This document shows positions 10,650 through 25,000 of a DNA stretch of 64,000 nucleotides, piece after piece; position 1 is the first letter of the stretch; each line of letters opens with the position of its first letter. Origin of the DNA: Gordius sp. MW1 (lineage: Eukaryota > Nematomorpha > Gordioida > Gordea > Gordiidae); contig OZ038533.1 of NCBI GenBank assembly GCA_964036665.1, forward strand, positions 10,562,413 to 10,626,412, written 5' to 3'. Under the pieces are notes generated by a model. It was not told the origin of the DNA. It saw only the letters and a list, made by a program, of their open reading frames with translations, and searched no databases. The translations under genes and the position numbers were made by a program.

Positions 10650-13600
10650 ATCATAGAAACCACGTCTGAAAACGACAACTTTCATCGGGTGAAACGGTTC
10701 AAAGAAAAATATGTGAAAAATTTTGAGGTAAAAATATTTATTTTTTTCGATTCTATGTGGAAGAGCGTAAAAAAATATATAAAAGTAAGCCAATTTGAGA
10801 ATCCTATTATCCTCGATTGACTTCCGCAAAGAAGTTTTAAGCTGCGAGAATTATCATTTTGACAAAAGACAACGTTTTATTGTTGCGATTAGTTTGTTGT
10901 ATCGCAACGTGAGTGCTTAATTTTTGAAAATGGCTCTATGCGATCATGATTTCAAAGTAATAATTTTCAGATTCTGATAAATTTTTACTTGGGATCATAG
11001 AAACCACGTCTGAAAACGACAACTTTCATCGGATGAATACGGTTCAAAGAAAAATATGTGAAAAATTTTGAGGTAAAAATATTTATTTTTTTCGATTCTA
11101 TGTGTAAGAGCATGAAAAAATATATAAAAGTAAGCCAATTTGAGAATCCTATTATCCTCGATTGACTTCCGAAAAGAGGTTTTAAGCTGCGAGAACTATC
11201 ATTTTGACAAAAGACAACGTTTTATTGTTGCGATTAGTTTGTTGTATCGCAACGTGAGTGCTTAATTTTTCAAAAATGCACTATGCGATTATGATTTAAA
11301 AGTAATAGTTTTCTGATTCTGATAAATTTTTACTTTTTATTATCGAAACCACGTCTGAAAACGACAACTTTCATCGGATGCATACGGTTGAAAGAAAAAT
11401 ATGTGAGAAATTTTGAGGTAAAAATATTTATTTTTTTCGATTCTATGTGAAAGAGCATGAAAAAATATATAAAAGTAAGACAATTTGAGAATCTTATTAT
11501 CCTCGATTGACTTCCGAAAAGAGGTTTTAAGCTGCGAGAACTATCATTTTGACAAAAGACAACGTTTTATTGTTGCGACTAGTTTGTTGTATCGCAACGT
11601 GAGTGCTTAATTTTTCAAAAATGCATTATGCGATCATGATTTCAAAGTAATAGTTTTCTGATTCTGATAAATTTTTACTTGAGATCATAGAAACCACGTC
11701 TGAAAACGACAACTTTCATCGGATGAATACGGTTCAAAGAAAAATATGTGAAAAATTTTGAGGTAAAAATATTAATTTTTTTCAATTCTATCTGAAAGAG
11801 CATAAAAAAATATATAAAAGTAAGCCAATTTGAGAATCCTATTATCCTCGATTGACTTCTGAAAAGAGGTTTTAAGCTGCGAGAACTATCATTTTGACAA
11901 AAGACAACGTTTTATTGTTGCGATTAGTTTGTTGTATCGCAACGTGAGTGCTTAATTTTTCAAAATGGCTCTATGCGATCATGATTTCAAAGTAATAGTT
12001 TTCTGATTCTGATAAATTTTTACTTGAGATCATAGAAACCACGTCTGAAAACGACAACTTTCATCAGATGAATACGGTTCAAAGAAAAATATGTGAAAAA
12101 TTTTGAGGTAAAAATATTTATTTTTTTCAATTCTATGTGAAAGAGCATGAAAAAATATATAAAAGAAAGCCAATTTGAGAATCCTATTCTCCTCGATTGA
12201 CTTACGAAAAGAGGTTTTAAGCTGCGAGAACTATCATTTTGACAAAAGACAACGTTTTATTGTTTAGATTAGTTTGTTGTATCACAACGTGAGTGCTTAA
12301 TTTTTGAAAACTGCTCTATGCCATCATGATTTCAAAGTAATAGTTTTTAGATTCTGATAAATTTTTAATTGGGATCATAGAAACCACGTCTGAAAACGAC
12401 AACTTTCATCGGATGAAACGGTTCAAAGAAAAATATGTGAAAAATTTTGAGGTAAAAATATTTATTTTTTTCGATTCTATGTGTAAGAGCATGAAAAAAT
12501 ATATAAAAGTAAGCCAATTTGAGAATCCTATTATCCTCGATTGACTTCCGAAAAGAGGTTTTAAGCTGCGAGAACTATCATTTTGACAAAAGACAACGTT
12601 TTATTGTTGCGATTAGTTTGTTGTATCGCAACGTGAGTGCTTAATTTTTCAAAATGGCTCTATGCGATCATGATTTCAAAGTAATAGTTTTCTGATTCTG
12701 ATAAATTTTTACTTGAGATCATAGAAACCACGTCTGAAAACGACAACTTTCATCAGATGAATACGGTTCAAAGAAAAATATGTGAAAAATTTTGAGGTAA
12801 AAATATTTATTTTTTTCAATTCTATGTGAAAGAGCGTAAAAAAATATATAAAAGTAAGCCAATTTGAGAATCCTATTATCCTCGATTGACTTCCGCAAAG
12901 AAGTTTTAAGCTGCGAGAATTATCATTTTGACAAAAGACAACGTTTTATTGTTGCGATTAGTTTATTGTATCGCAACGTGAGTGCTTAATTTTTGAAAAT
13001 GGCTCTATGCGATAATGATTTCAAAGTAATAGTTTTCAGATTCTGATAAATTTTTACTTGGGATCATAGAAACCACGTCTGAAAACGACAACTTTCATCG
13101 GATGAATACGGTTCAAAGAAAAATATGTGAAAAATTTTGAGGTAAAAATATTTATTTTTTTCGATTCTATGTGTAAGAGCATGAAAAAATATATAAAAGT
13201 AAGCCAATTTGAGAATCCTATTATCCTCGATTGACTTCCGAAAAGAGGTTTTAAGCTGCGAGAACTATCATTTTGACAAAAGACAACGTTTTATTGTTGC
13301 GATTAGTTTGTTGTATCGCAACGTGAGTGCTTAATTTTTCAAAAATGCACTATGCGATTATGATTTAAAAGTAATAGTTTTCTGATTCTGATAAATTTTT
13401 ACTTTTTATTATCGAAACCACGTCTGAAAACGACAACTTTCATCGGATGCATACGGTTGAAAGAAAAATATGTGAGAAATTTTGAGGTAAAAATATTTAT
13501 TTTTTTCGATTCTATGTGAAAGAGCATGAAAAAATATATAAAAGTAAGACAATTTGAGAATCCTATTATCCTCGATTGACTTCCGAAAAGAGGTTTTAAG

Positions 13601-14442
13601 CTGCGAGAACTATCATTTTGACAAAAGACAACGTTTTATTGTTGCGACTAGTTTGTTGTATCGCAACGTGAGTGCTTAATTTTTCAAAAATGCATTATGC
13701 GATCATGATTTCAAAGTAATAGTTTTCTGATTCTGATAAATTTTTACTTGAGATCATAGAAACCACGTCTGAAAACGACAACTTTCATCGGATGAATACG
13801 GTTCAAAGAAAAATATGTGAAAAATTTTGAGGTAAAAATATTAATTTTTTTCAATTCTATCTGAAAGAGCATAAAAAAATATATAAAAGTAAGCCAATTT
13901 GAGAATCCTATTATCCTCGATTGACTTCTGAAAAGAGGTTTTAAGCTGCGAGAACTATCATTTTGACAAAAGACAACGTTTTATTGTTGCGATTAGTTTG
14001 TTGTATCGCAACGTGAGTGCTTAATTTTTCAAAATGGCTCTATGCGATCATGATTTCAAAGTAATAGTTTTCTGATTCTGATAAATTTTTACTTGAGATC
14101 ATAGAAACCACGTCTGAAAACGACAACTTTCATCAGATGAATACGGTTCAAAGAAAAATATGTGAAAAATTTTGAGGTAAAAATATTTATTTTTTTCAAT
14201 TCTATGTGAAAGAGCATGAAAAAATATATAAAAGAAAGCCAATTTGAGAATCCTATTCTCCTCGATTGACTTACGAAAAGAGGTTTTAAGCTGCGAGAAC
14301 TATCATTTTGACAAAAGACAACGTTTTATTGTTTAGATTAGTTTGTTGTATCACAACGTGAGTGCTTAATTTTTGAAAACTGCTCTATGCCATCATGATT
14401 TCAAAGTAATAGTTTTTAGATTCTGATAAATTTTTAATTGGG
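10650..14442 (+). repeat. Eleven monomers related to the 11-mer HOR, with two hybrids
   Basis: Monomers start at 10650, 10994, 11339, 11684, 12029, 12374, 12718, 13063, 13408, 13753 and 14098. The first five match positions 7-11 of the HOR. The monomer at 12374 joins a gatgaaacgg left end to gtgtaagagc and a form with gcgattag. The one at 12718 joins a catcagatgaatac left end to gagcgtaaaaaaat. The last four match positions 2-5. The span is close to one HOR length, but the register shifts in the middle, so this is not a true copy. Confidence 0.82.
12718..13062 (+). repeat. Hybrid monomer with crossover near 12820-12836
   Basis: The left part (catcagatgaatac, ttttttcaattctatgtgaaag) belongs to HOR position 5 or 11. 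From gagcgtaaaaaaat onward the sequence belongs to the position 1 or 7 type (gcaaagaagtttt, gagaattatc). The switch therefore falls in the short interval between the T run and the A run. This is an unequal crossover or conversion product. Confidence 0.75.
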
Positions 14443-17400
14443 ATCATAGAAACCACGTCTGAAAACGACAACTTTCATCGGATGAAACGGTTCAAAGAAA
14501 AATATGTGAAAAATTTTGAGGTAAAAATATTTATTTTTTTCGATTCTATGTGGAAGAGCGTAAAAAAATATATAAAAGTAAGCCAATTTGAGAATCCTAT
14601 TATCCTCGATTGACTTCCGCAAAGAAGTTTTAAGCTGCGAGAATTATCATTTTGACAAAAGACAACGTTTTATTGTTGCGATTAGTTTATTGTATCGCAA
14701 CGTGAGTGCTTAATTTTTGAAAATGGCTCTATGCGATAATGATTTCAAAGTAATAGTTTTCAGATTCTGATAAATTTTTACTTGGGATCATAGAAACCAC
14801 GTCTGAAAACGACAACTTTCATCGGATGAATACGGTTCAAAGAAAAATATGTGAAAAATTTTGAGGTAAAAATATTTATTTTTTTCGATTCTATGTGTAA
14901 GAGCATGAAAAAATATATAAAAGTAAGCCAATTTGAGAATCCTATTATCCTCGATTGACTTCCGAAAAGAGGTTTTAAGCTGCGAGAACTATCATTTTGA
15001 CAAAAGACAACGTTTTATTGTTGCGATTAGTTTGTTGTATCGCAACGTGAGTGCTTAATTTTTCAAAAATGCACTATGCGATTATGATTTAAAAGTAATA
15101 GTTTTCTGATTCTGATAAATTTTTACTTTTTATTATCGAAACCACGTCTGAAAACGACAACTTTCATCGGATGCATACGGTTGAAAGAAAAATATGTGAG
15201 AAATTTTGAGGTAAAAATATTTATTTTTTTCGATTCTATGTGAAAGAGCATGAAAAAATATATAAAAGTAAGACAATTTGAGAATCCTATTATCCTCGAT
15301 TGACTTCCGAAAAGAGGTTTTAAGCTGCGAGAACTATCATTTTGACAAAAGACAACGTTTTATTGTTGCGACTAGTTTGTTGTATCGCAACGTGAGTGCT
15401 TAATTTTTCAAAAATGCATTATGCGATCATGATTTCAAAGTAATAGTTTTCTGATTCTGATAAATTTTTACTTGAGATCATAGAAACCACGTCTGAAAAC
15501 GACAACTTTCATCGGATGAATACGGTTCAAAGAAAAATATGTGAAAAATTTTGAGGTAAAAATATTAATTTTTTTCAATTCTATCTGAAAGAGCATAAAA
15601 AAATATATAAAAGTAAGCCAATTTGAGAATCCTATTATCCTCGATTGACTTCTGAAAAGAGGTTTTAAGCTGCGAGAACTATCATTTTGACAAAAGACAA
15701 CGTTTTATTGTTGCGATTAGTTTGTTGTATCGCAACGTGAGTGCTTAATTTTTCAAAATGGCTCTATGCGATCATGATTTCAAAGTAATAGTTTTCTGAT
15801 TCTGATAAATTTTTACTTGAGATCATAGAAACCACGTCTGAAAACGACAACTTTCATCAGATGAATACGGTTCAAAGAAAAATATGTGAAAAATTTTGAG
15901 GTAAAAATATTTATTTTTTTCAATTCTATGTGAAAGAGCATGAAAAAATATATAAAAGAAAGCCAATTTGAGAATATTATTCTCCTCGATTGACTTACGA
16001 AAAGAGGTTTTAAGCTGCGAGAACTATCATTTTGACAAAAGACAACGTTTTATTGTTTAGATTAGTTTGTTGTATCACAACGTGAGTGCTTTATTTTTGA
16101 AAACTGCTCTATGCCATCATGATTTCAAAGTAATAGTTTTTAGATTCTGATAAATTTTTAATTGGGATCATAGAAACCACGTCTGAAAACGACAACTTTC
16201 ATCGGATGAAACGGTTCAAAGAAAAATATGTGAAAAATTTTGAGGTAAAAATATTTATTTTTTTCGATTCTATGTGGAAGAGCATGAAAAAATATATAAA
16301 AGTAAGCCAATTTGAGAATCCTATTATCCTCGATTGACTTCCGAAAAGAGGTTTTAAGCTGCGAGAACTATCATTTTGACAAAAGACAACGTTTTATTGT
16401 TTAGATTAGTTTGTTGTATCGCAACGTGAGTGCTTAATTTTTGAAAACTGCTCTATGCCATCATGATTTCAAAGTAATAGTTTTTAGATTCTGATAAATT
16501 TTTAATTGGGATCATAGAAACCACGTCTGAAAACGACAACTTTCATCGGGTGAAACGGTTCAAAGAAAAATATGTGAAAAATTTTGAGGTAAAAATATTT
16601 ATTTTTTTCGATTCTATGTGGAAGAGCGTAAAAAAATATATAAAAGTAAGCCAATTTGAGAATCCTATTATCCTCGATTGACTTCCGCAAAGAAGTTTTA
16701 AGCTGCGAGAATTATCATTTTGACAAAAGACAACGTTTTATTGTTGCGATTAGTTTGTTGTATCGCAACGTGAGTGCTTAATTTTTGAAAATGGCTCTAT
16801 GCGATAATGATTTCAAAGTAATAGTTTTCAGATTCTGATAAATTTTTACTTGGGATCATAGAAACCACGTCTGAAAACGACAACTTTCATCGGATGAATA
16901 CGGTTCAAAGAAAAATATGTGAAAAATTTTGAGGTAAAAATATTTATTTTTTTCGATTCTATGTGTAAGAGCATGAAAAAATATATAAAAGTAAGCCAAT
17001 TTGAGAATCCTATTATCCTCGATTGACTTCCGAAAAGAGGTTTTAAGCTGCGAGAACTATCATTTTGACAAAAGACAACGTTTTATTGTTGCGATTAGTT
17101 TGTTGTATCGCAACGTGAGTGCTTAATTTTTCAAAAATGCACTATGCGATTATGATTTAAAAGTAATAGTTTTCTGATTCTGATAAATTTTTACTTTTTA
17201 TTATCGAAACCACGTCTGAAAACGACAACTTTCATCGGATGCATACGGTTGAAAGAAAAATATGTGAGAAATTTTGAGGTAAAAATATTTATTTTTTTCG
17301 ATTCTATGTGAAAGAGCATGAAAAAATATATAAAAGTAAGACAATTTGAGAATCCTATTATCCTCGATTGACTTCCGAAAAGAGGTTTTAAGCTGCGAGA

Positions 17401-18234
17401 ACTATCATTTTGACAAAAGACAACGTTTTATTGTTGCGACTAGTTTGTTGTATCGCAACGTGAGTGCTTAATTTTTCAAAAATGCATTATGCGATCATGA
17501 TTTCAAAGTAATAGTTTTCTGATTCTGATAAATTTTTACTTGAGATCATAGAAACCACGTCTGAAAACGACAACTTTCATCGGATGAATACGGTTCAAAG
17601 AAAAATATGTGAAAAATTTTGAGGTAAAAATATTAATTTTTTTCAATTCTATCTGAAAGAGCATAAAAAAATATATAAAAGTAAGCCAATTTGAGAATCC
17701 TATTATCCTCGATTGACTTCTGAAAAGAGGTTTTAAGCTGCGAGAACTATCATTTTGACAAAAGACAACGTTTTATTGTTGCGATTAGTTTGTTGTATCG
17801 CAACGTGAGTGCTTAATTTTTCAAAATGGCTCTATGCGATCATGATTTCAAAGTAATAGTTTTCTGATTCTGATAAATTTTTACTTGAGATCATAGAAAC
17901 CACGTCTGAAAACGACAACTTTCATCAGATGAATACGGTTCAAAGAAAAATATGTGAAAAATTTTGAGGTAAAAATATTTATTTTTTTCAATTCTATGTG
18001 AAAGAGCATGAAAAAATATATAAAAGAAAGCCAATTTGAGAATCCTATTCTCCTCGATTGACTTACGAAAAGAGGTTTTAAGCTGCGAGAACTATCATTT
18101 TGACAAAAGACAACGTTTTATTGTTTAGATTAGTTTGTTGTATCACAACGTGAGTGCTTAATTTTTGAAAACTGCTCTATGCCATCATGATTTCAAAGTA
18201 ATAGTTTTTAGATTCTGATAAATTTTTAATTGGG
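14443..18234 (+). repeat. 11-monomer HOR, copy 1 (3792 bp)
   Basis: Monomers start at 14443, 14787, 15132, 15477, 15822, 16167, 16511, 16855, 17200, 17545 and 17890. Positions 1-5 and 7-11 are the same series of five types: gatgaaacgg with ggaagagcgt; gtgtaagagc; gcatacgg with agacaatttg; tattaatttt with ctatctgaaag; catcagatg with cttacgaaaag. Position 6 is an extra gatgaaacgg monomer with ggaagagcatg. The unit is thus a 5-mer (1724 bp) joined to a 6-mer (2068 bp). The next unit repeats it at exactly 3792 bp. Confidence 0.93.
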
Positions 18235-21200
18235 ATCATAGAAACCACGTCTGAAAACGACAACTTTCATCGGATGAAACGGTTCAAAGAAAAATATGTG
18301 AAAAATTTTGAGGTAAAAATATTTATTTTTTTTGATTCTATGTGGAAGAGCGTAAAAAAATATATAAAAGTAAGCCAATTTGAGAATCCTATTATCCTCG
18401 ATTGACTTCCGCAAAGAAGTTTTAAGCTGCGAGAATTATCATTTTGACAAAAGACAACGTTTTATTGTTGCGATTAGTTTATTGTATCGCAACGTGAGTG
18501 CTTAATTTTTGAAAATGGCTCTATGCGATAATGATTTCAAAGTAATAGTTTTCAGATTCTGATAAATTTTTACTTGGGATCATAGAAACCACGTCTGAAA
18601 ACGACAACTTTCATCGGATGAATACGGTTCAAAGAAAAATATGTGAAAAATTTTGAGGTAAAAATATTTATTTTTTTCGATTCTATGTGTAAGAGCATGA
18701 AAAAATATATAAAAGTAAGCCAATTTGAGAATCCTATTATCCTCGATTGACTTCCGAAAAGAGGTTTTAAGCTGCGAGAACTATCATTTTGACAAAAGAC
18801 AACGTTTTATTGTTGCGATTAGTTTGTTGTATCGCAACGTGAGTGCTTAATTTTTCAAAAATGCACTATGCGATTATGATTTAAAAGTAATAGTTTTCTG
18901 ATTCTGATAAATTTTTACTTTTTATTATCGAAACCACGTCTGAAAACGACAACTTTCATCGGATGCATACGGTTGAAAGAAAAATATGTGAGAAATTTTG
19001 AGGTAAAAATATTTATTTTTTTCGATTCTATGTGAAAGAGCATGAAAAAATATATAAAAGTAAGACAATTTGAGAATCCTATTATCCTCGATTGACTTCC
19101 GAAAAGAGGTTTTAAGCTGCGAGAACTATCATTTTGACAAAAGACAACGTTTTATTGTTGCGACTAGTTTGTTGTATCGCAACGTGAGTGCTTAATTTTT
19201 CAAAAATGCATTATGCGATCATGATTTCAAAGTAATAGTTTTCTGATTCTGATAAATTTTTACTTGAGATCATAGAAACCACGTCTGAAAACGACAACTT
19301 TCATCGGATGAATACGGTTCAAAGAAAAATATGTGAAAAATTTTGAGGTAAAAATATTAATTTTTTTCAATTCTATCTGAAAGAGCATAAAAAAATATAT
19401 AAAAGTAAGCCAATTTGAGAATCCTATTATCCTCGATTGACTTCTGAAAAGAGGTTTTAAGCTGCGAGAACTATCATTTTGACAAAAGACAACGTTTTAT
19501 TGTTGCGATTAGTTTGTTGTATCGCAACGTGAGTGCTTAATTTTTCAAAATGGCTCTATGCGATCATGATTTCAAAGTAATAGTTTTCTGATTCTGATAA
19601 ATTTTTACTTGAGATCATAGAAACCACGTCTGAAAACGACAACTTTCATCAGATGAATACGGTTCAAAGAAAAATATGTGAAAAATTTTGAGGTAAAAAT
19701 ATTTATTTTTTTCAATTCTATGTGAAAGAGCATGAAAAAATATATAAAAGAAAGCCAATTTGAGAATATTATTCTCCTCGATTGACTTACGAAAAGAGGT
19801 TTTAAGCTGCGAGAACTATCATTTTGACAAAAGACAACGTTTTATTGTTTAGATTAGTTTGTTGTATCACAACGTGAGTGCTTAATTTTTGAAAACTGCT
19901 CTATGCCATCATGATTTCAAAGTAATAGTTTTTAGATTCTGATAAATTTTTAATTGGGATCATAGAAACCACGTCTGAAAACGACAACTTTCATCGGATG
20001 AAACGGTTCAAAGAAAAATATGTGAAAAATTTTGAGGTAAAAATATTTATTTTTTTCGATTCTATGTGGAAGAGCATGAAAAAATATATAAAAGTAAGCC
20101 AATTTGAGAATCCTATTATCCTCGATTGACTTCCGAAAAGAGGTTTTAAGCTGCGAGAACTATCATTTTGACAAAAGACAACGTTTTATTGTTTAGATTA
20201 GTTTGTTGTATCGCAACGTGAGTGCTTAATTTTTGAAAACTGCTCTATGCCATCATGATTTCAAAGTAATAGTTTTTAGATTCTGATAAATTTTTAATTG
20301 GAATCATAGAAACCACGTCTGAAAACGACAACTTTCATCGGGTGAAACGGTTCAAAGAAAAATATGTGAAAAATTTTGAGGTAAAAATATTTTTTTTTTT
20401 CGATTCTATGTGGAAGAGCGTAAAAAAATATATAAAAGTAAGCCAATTTGAGAATCCTATTATCCTCGATTGACTTCCGCAAAGAAGTTTTAAGCTGCGA
20501 GAATTATCATTTTGACAAAAGACAACGTTTTATTGTTGCGATTAGTTTGTTGTATCGCAACGTGAGTGCTTAATTTTTGAAAATGGCTCTATGCGATCAT
20601 GATTTCAAAGTAATAATTTTCAGATTCTGATAAATTTTTACTTGGGATCATAGAAACCACGTCTGAAAACGACAACTTTCATCGGATGAATACGGTTCAA
20701 AGAAAAATATGTGAAAAATTTTGAGGTAAAAATATTTATTTTTTTCGATTCTATGTGTAAGAGCATGAAAAAATATATAAAAGTAAGCCAATTTGAGAAT
20801 CCTATTATCCTCGATTGACTTCCGAAAAGAGGTTTTAAGCTGCGAGAACTATCATTTTGACAAAAGACAACGTTTTATTGTTGCGATTAGTTTGTTGTAT
20901 CGCAACGTGAGTGCTTAATTTTTCAAAAATGCACTATGCGATTATGATTTAAAAGTAATAGTTTTCTGATTCTGATAAATTTTTACTTTTTATTATCGAA
21001 ACCACGTCTGAAAACGACAACTTTCATCGGATGCATACGGTTGAAAGAAAAATATGTGAGAAATTTTGAGGTAAAAATATTTATTTTTTTCGATTCTATG
21101 TGAAAGAGCATGAAAAAATATATAAAAGTAAGACAATTTGAGAATCCTATTATCCTCGATTGACTTCCGAAAAGAGGTTTTAAGCTGCGAGAACTATCAT

Positions 21201-22026
21201 TTTGACAAAAGACAACGTTTTATTGTTGCGACTAGTTTGTTGTATCGCAACGTGAGTGCTTAATTTTTCAAAAATGCATTATGCGATCATGATTTCAAAG
21301 TAATAGTTTTCTGATTCTGATAAATTTTTACTTGAGATCATAGAAACCACGTCTGAAAACGACAACTTTCATCGGATGAATACGGTTCAAAGAAAAATAT
21401 GTGAAAAATTTTGAGGTAAAAATATTAATTTTTTTCAATTCTATCTGAAAGAGCATAAAAAAATATATAAAAGTAAGCCAATTTGAGAATCCTATTATCC
21501 TCGATTGACTTCTGAAAAGAGGTTTTAAGCTGCGAGAACTATCATTTTGACAAAAGACAACGTTTTATTGTTGCGATTAGTTTGTTGTATCGCAACGTGA
21601 GTGCTTAATTTTTCAAAATGGCTCTATGCGATCATGATTTCAAAGTAATAGTTTTCTGATTCTGATAAATTTTTACTTGAGATCATAGAAACCACGTCTG
21701 AAAACGACAACTTTCATCAGATGAATACGGTTCAAAGAAAAATATGTGAAAAATTTTGAGGTAAAAATATTTATTTTTTTCAATTCTATGTGAAAGAGCA
21801 TGAAAAAATATATAAAAGAAAGCCAATTTGAGAATCCTATTCTCCTCGATTGACTTACGAAAAGAGGTTTTAAGCTGCGAGAACTATCATTTTGACAAAA
21901 GACAACGTTTTATTGTTTAGATTAGTTTGTTGTATCACAACGTGAGTGCTTAATTTTTGAAAACTGCTCTATGCCATCATGATTTCAAAGTAATAGTTTT
22001 TAGATTCTGATAAATTTTTAATTGGG
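18235..22026 (+). repeat. 11-monomer HOR, copy 2 (3792 bp)
   Basis: Monomers start at 18235, 18579, 18924, 19269, 19614, 19959, 20303, 20647, 20992, 21337 and 21682, each 3792 bp after its partner in copy 1. By eye I find about half a dozen substitutions, including tttgattc for tcgattc near 18330, gaatcat for ggatcat at 20301, a lost A in the T run near 20392, and gcgatcatg with taataatttt for gcgataatg with taatagtttt near 20600. Identity is therefore well above 99%, a sign of recent amplification. Confidence 0.93.
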
Positions 22027-25000
22027 ATCATAGAAACCACGTCTGAAAACGACAACTTTCATCGGATGAAACGGTTCAAAGAAAAATATGTGAAAAATTT
22101 TGAGGTAAAAATATTTATTTTTTTCGATTCTATGTGGAAGAGCGTAAAAAAATATATAAAAGTAAGCCAATTTGAGAATCCTATTATCCTCGATTGACTT
22201 CCGCAAAGAAGTTTTAAGCTGCGAGAATTATCATTTTGACAAAAGACAACGTTTTATTGTTGCGATTAGTTTATTGTATCGCAACGTGAGTGCTTAATTT
22301 TTGAAAATGGCTCTATGCGATAATGATTTCAAAGTAATAGTTTTCAGATTCTGATAAATTTTTACTTGGGATCATAGAAACCACGTCTGAAAACGATAAC
22401 TTTCATCGGATGAATACGGTTCAAAGAAAAATATGTGAAAAATTTTGAGGTAAAAATATTTATTTTTTTCGATTCTATGTGTAAGAGCATGAAAAAATAT
22501 ATAAAAGTAAGCCAATTTGAGAATCCTATTATCCTCGATTGACTTCCGAAAAGAGGTTTTAAGCTGCGAGAACTATCATTTTGACAAAAGACAACGTTTT
22601 ATTGTTGCGATTAGTTTGTTGTATCGCAACGTGAGTGCTTAATTTTTCAAAAATGCACTATGCGATCATGATTTCAAAGTAATAGTTTTCTGATTCTGAT
22701 AAATTTTTACTTTTTATTATCGAAACCACGTCTGAAAACGACAACTTTCATCGGATGCATACGGTTGAAAGAAAAATATGTGAGAAATTTTGAGGTAAAA
22801 ATATTTATTTTTTTCGATTCTTTGTGAAAGAGCATGAAAAAATATATAAAAGTAAGACAATTTGAGAATCCTATTATCCTCGATTGACTTCCGAAAAGAG
22901 GTTTTAAGCTGCGAGAACTATCATTTTGACAAAAGACAACGTTTTATTGTTGCGATTAGTTTGTTGTATCGCAACGTGAGTGCTTAATTTTTAAAAATGG
23001 CTCTATGCGATCATGATTTCAAAGTAATAGTTTTCTGATTCTGATAAATTTTTACTTGAGATCATAGAAACCACGTCTGAAAACGACAACTTTCATCGGA
23101 TGAATACGGTTCAAAGAAAAATATGTGAAAAATTTTGAGGTAAAAATATTAATTTTTATCAATTCTATGTGAAAGAGCATGAAAAAATATATAAAAGTAA
23201 GCCAATTTGAGAATCCTATTATCCTCGATTGACTTCTGAAAAGAGGTTTTAAGCTGCGAGAACTATCATTTTGACAAAAGACAACGTTTTATTGTTGCGA
23301 TTAGTTTGTTGTATCGCAACGTGAGTGCTTAATTTTTAAAAATGGCTCTATGCGATCATGATTTCAAAGTAATAGTTTTCGTATTCTGATAAATTTTTAC
23401 TTGAGATCATAGAAACCACGTCTGAAAACGACAACTTTCATCGGATGAATACGGTTCAAAGAAAAATATGTGAAAAATTTTGAGGTAAAAATATTTATTT
23501 TTTTCAATTCTATGTGAAAGAGCATGAAAAAATATATAAAAGAAAGCCAATTTGAGAATCCTATTCTCCTCGATTGACTTCCGAAAAGAGGTTTTAAGCT
23601 GCGAGAACTATCATTTTGACAAAAGACAACGTTTTATTGTTTAGATTAGTTTGTTGTATCGCAACGTGAGTGCTTAATTTTTGAAAACTGCTCTATGCCA
23701 TCATGATTTCAAAGTAATAGTTTTTAGATTCTGATAAATTTTTAATTGGGATCATAGAAACCACGTCTGAAAACGACAACTTTCATCGGATGAAACGGTT
23801 CAAAGAAAAATATGTGAAAAATTTTGAGGTAAAAATATTTATTTTTTTCGATTCTATGTGGAAGAGCGTAAAAAAATATATAAAAGTAAGCCAATTTGAG
23901 AATCCTATTATCCTCGATAGACTACCGCAAAGAAGTTTTAAGCTGCGAGAATTATCATTTTGACAAAAGACAACGTTTTATTGTTGCGATTAGTTTATTG
24001 TATCGCAACGTGAGTGCTTAATTTTTGAAAATGGCTCTATGCGATCATGATTTCAAAGTAATAGTTTTCAGATTCTGATAAATTTTTACTTGGGATCATA
24101 GAAACCACGTCTGAAAACGACAACTTTCATCGGATGAATACGGTTCAAAGAAAAATATGTGAAAAATTTTGAGGTAAAAATATTTATTTTTTTCGATTCT
24201 ATGTGTAAGAGCATGAAAAAATATATAAAAGTAAGTCAATTTGAGAATCCTATTGTCCTCGGTTTACTTCCGAAAAGAGGTTTTAAGCTGCGAGAACTAT
24301 CATTTTGACAAAAGACAACGTTTTATTGTTGCGATTAGTTTGTTGTATCGCACCGTGAGTGCTTAATTTTTCAAAAATGCACTATGCGATCATGATTTCA
24401 AAGTAATAGTTTTCTGATTCTGATAAATTTTTACTTTTTATTATCGAAACCACGTCTGAAAACGACAACTTTCATCGGATGCATACGGTTGAAAGAAAAA
24501 TATGTGAGAAATTTTGAGGTAAAAATATTTATTTTTTTCGATTCTATGTGAAAGAGCATGAAAAAATATATAAAAGTAAGACAATTTGAGAATCCTATTA
24601 TCCTCGATTGACTTCCGAAAAGAGGTTTTAAGCTGCGAGAACTATCATTTTGACAAAAGACAACGTTTTATTGTTGCGACTAGTTTGTTGTATCGCAACG
24701 TGAGTGCTTAATTTTTCAAAAATGCACTATGCGATCATGATTTCAAAGTAATAGTTTTCTGATTCTGATAAATTTTTACTTGAGATCATAGAAACCACGT
24801 CTGAAAACGACAACTTTCATCGGATGAAACGGTTCAAAGAATATGTGAAAAATTTTGAGGTAAAAATATTTATTTTTTTCGATTCTATGTGGAAGAGCGT
24901 AAAAAAATATATAAAAGAAAGCCAATTTGAGAATCCTATTATCCTCGATTGACTTCCGCAAAGAAGTTTTAAGCTGCGAGAATTATCATTTTGACAAAAG

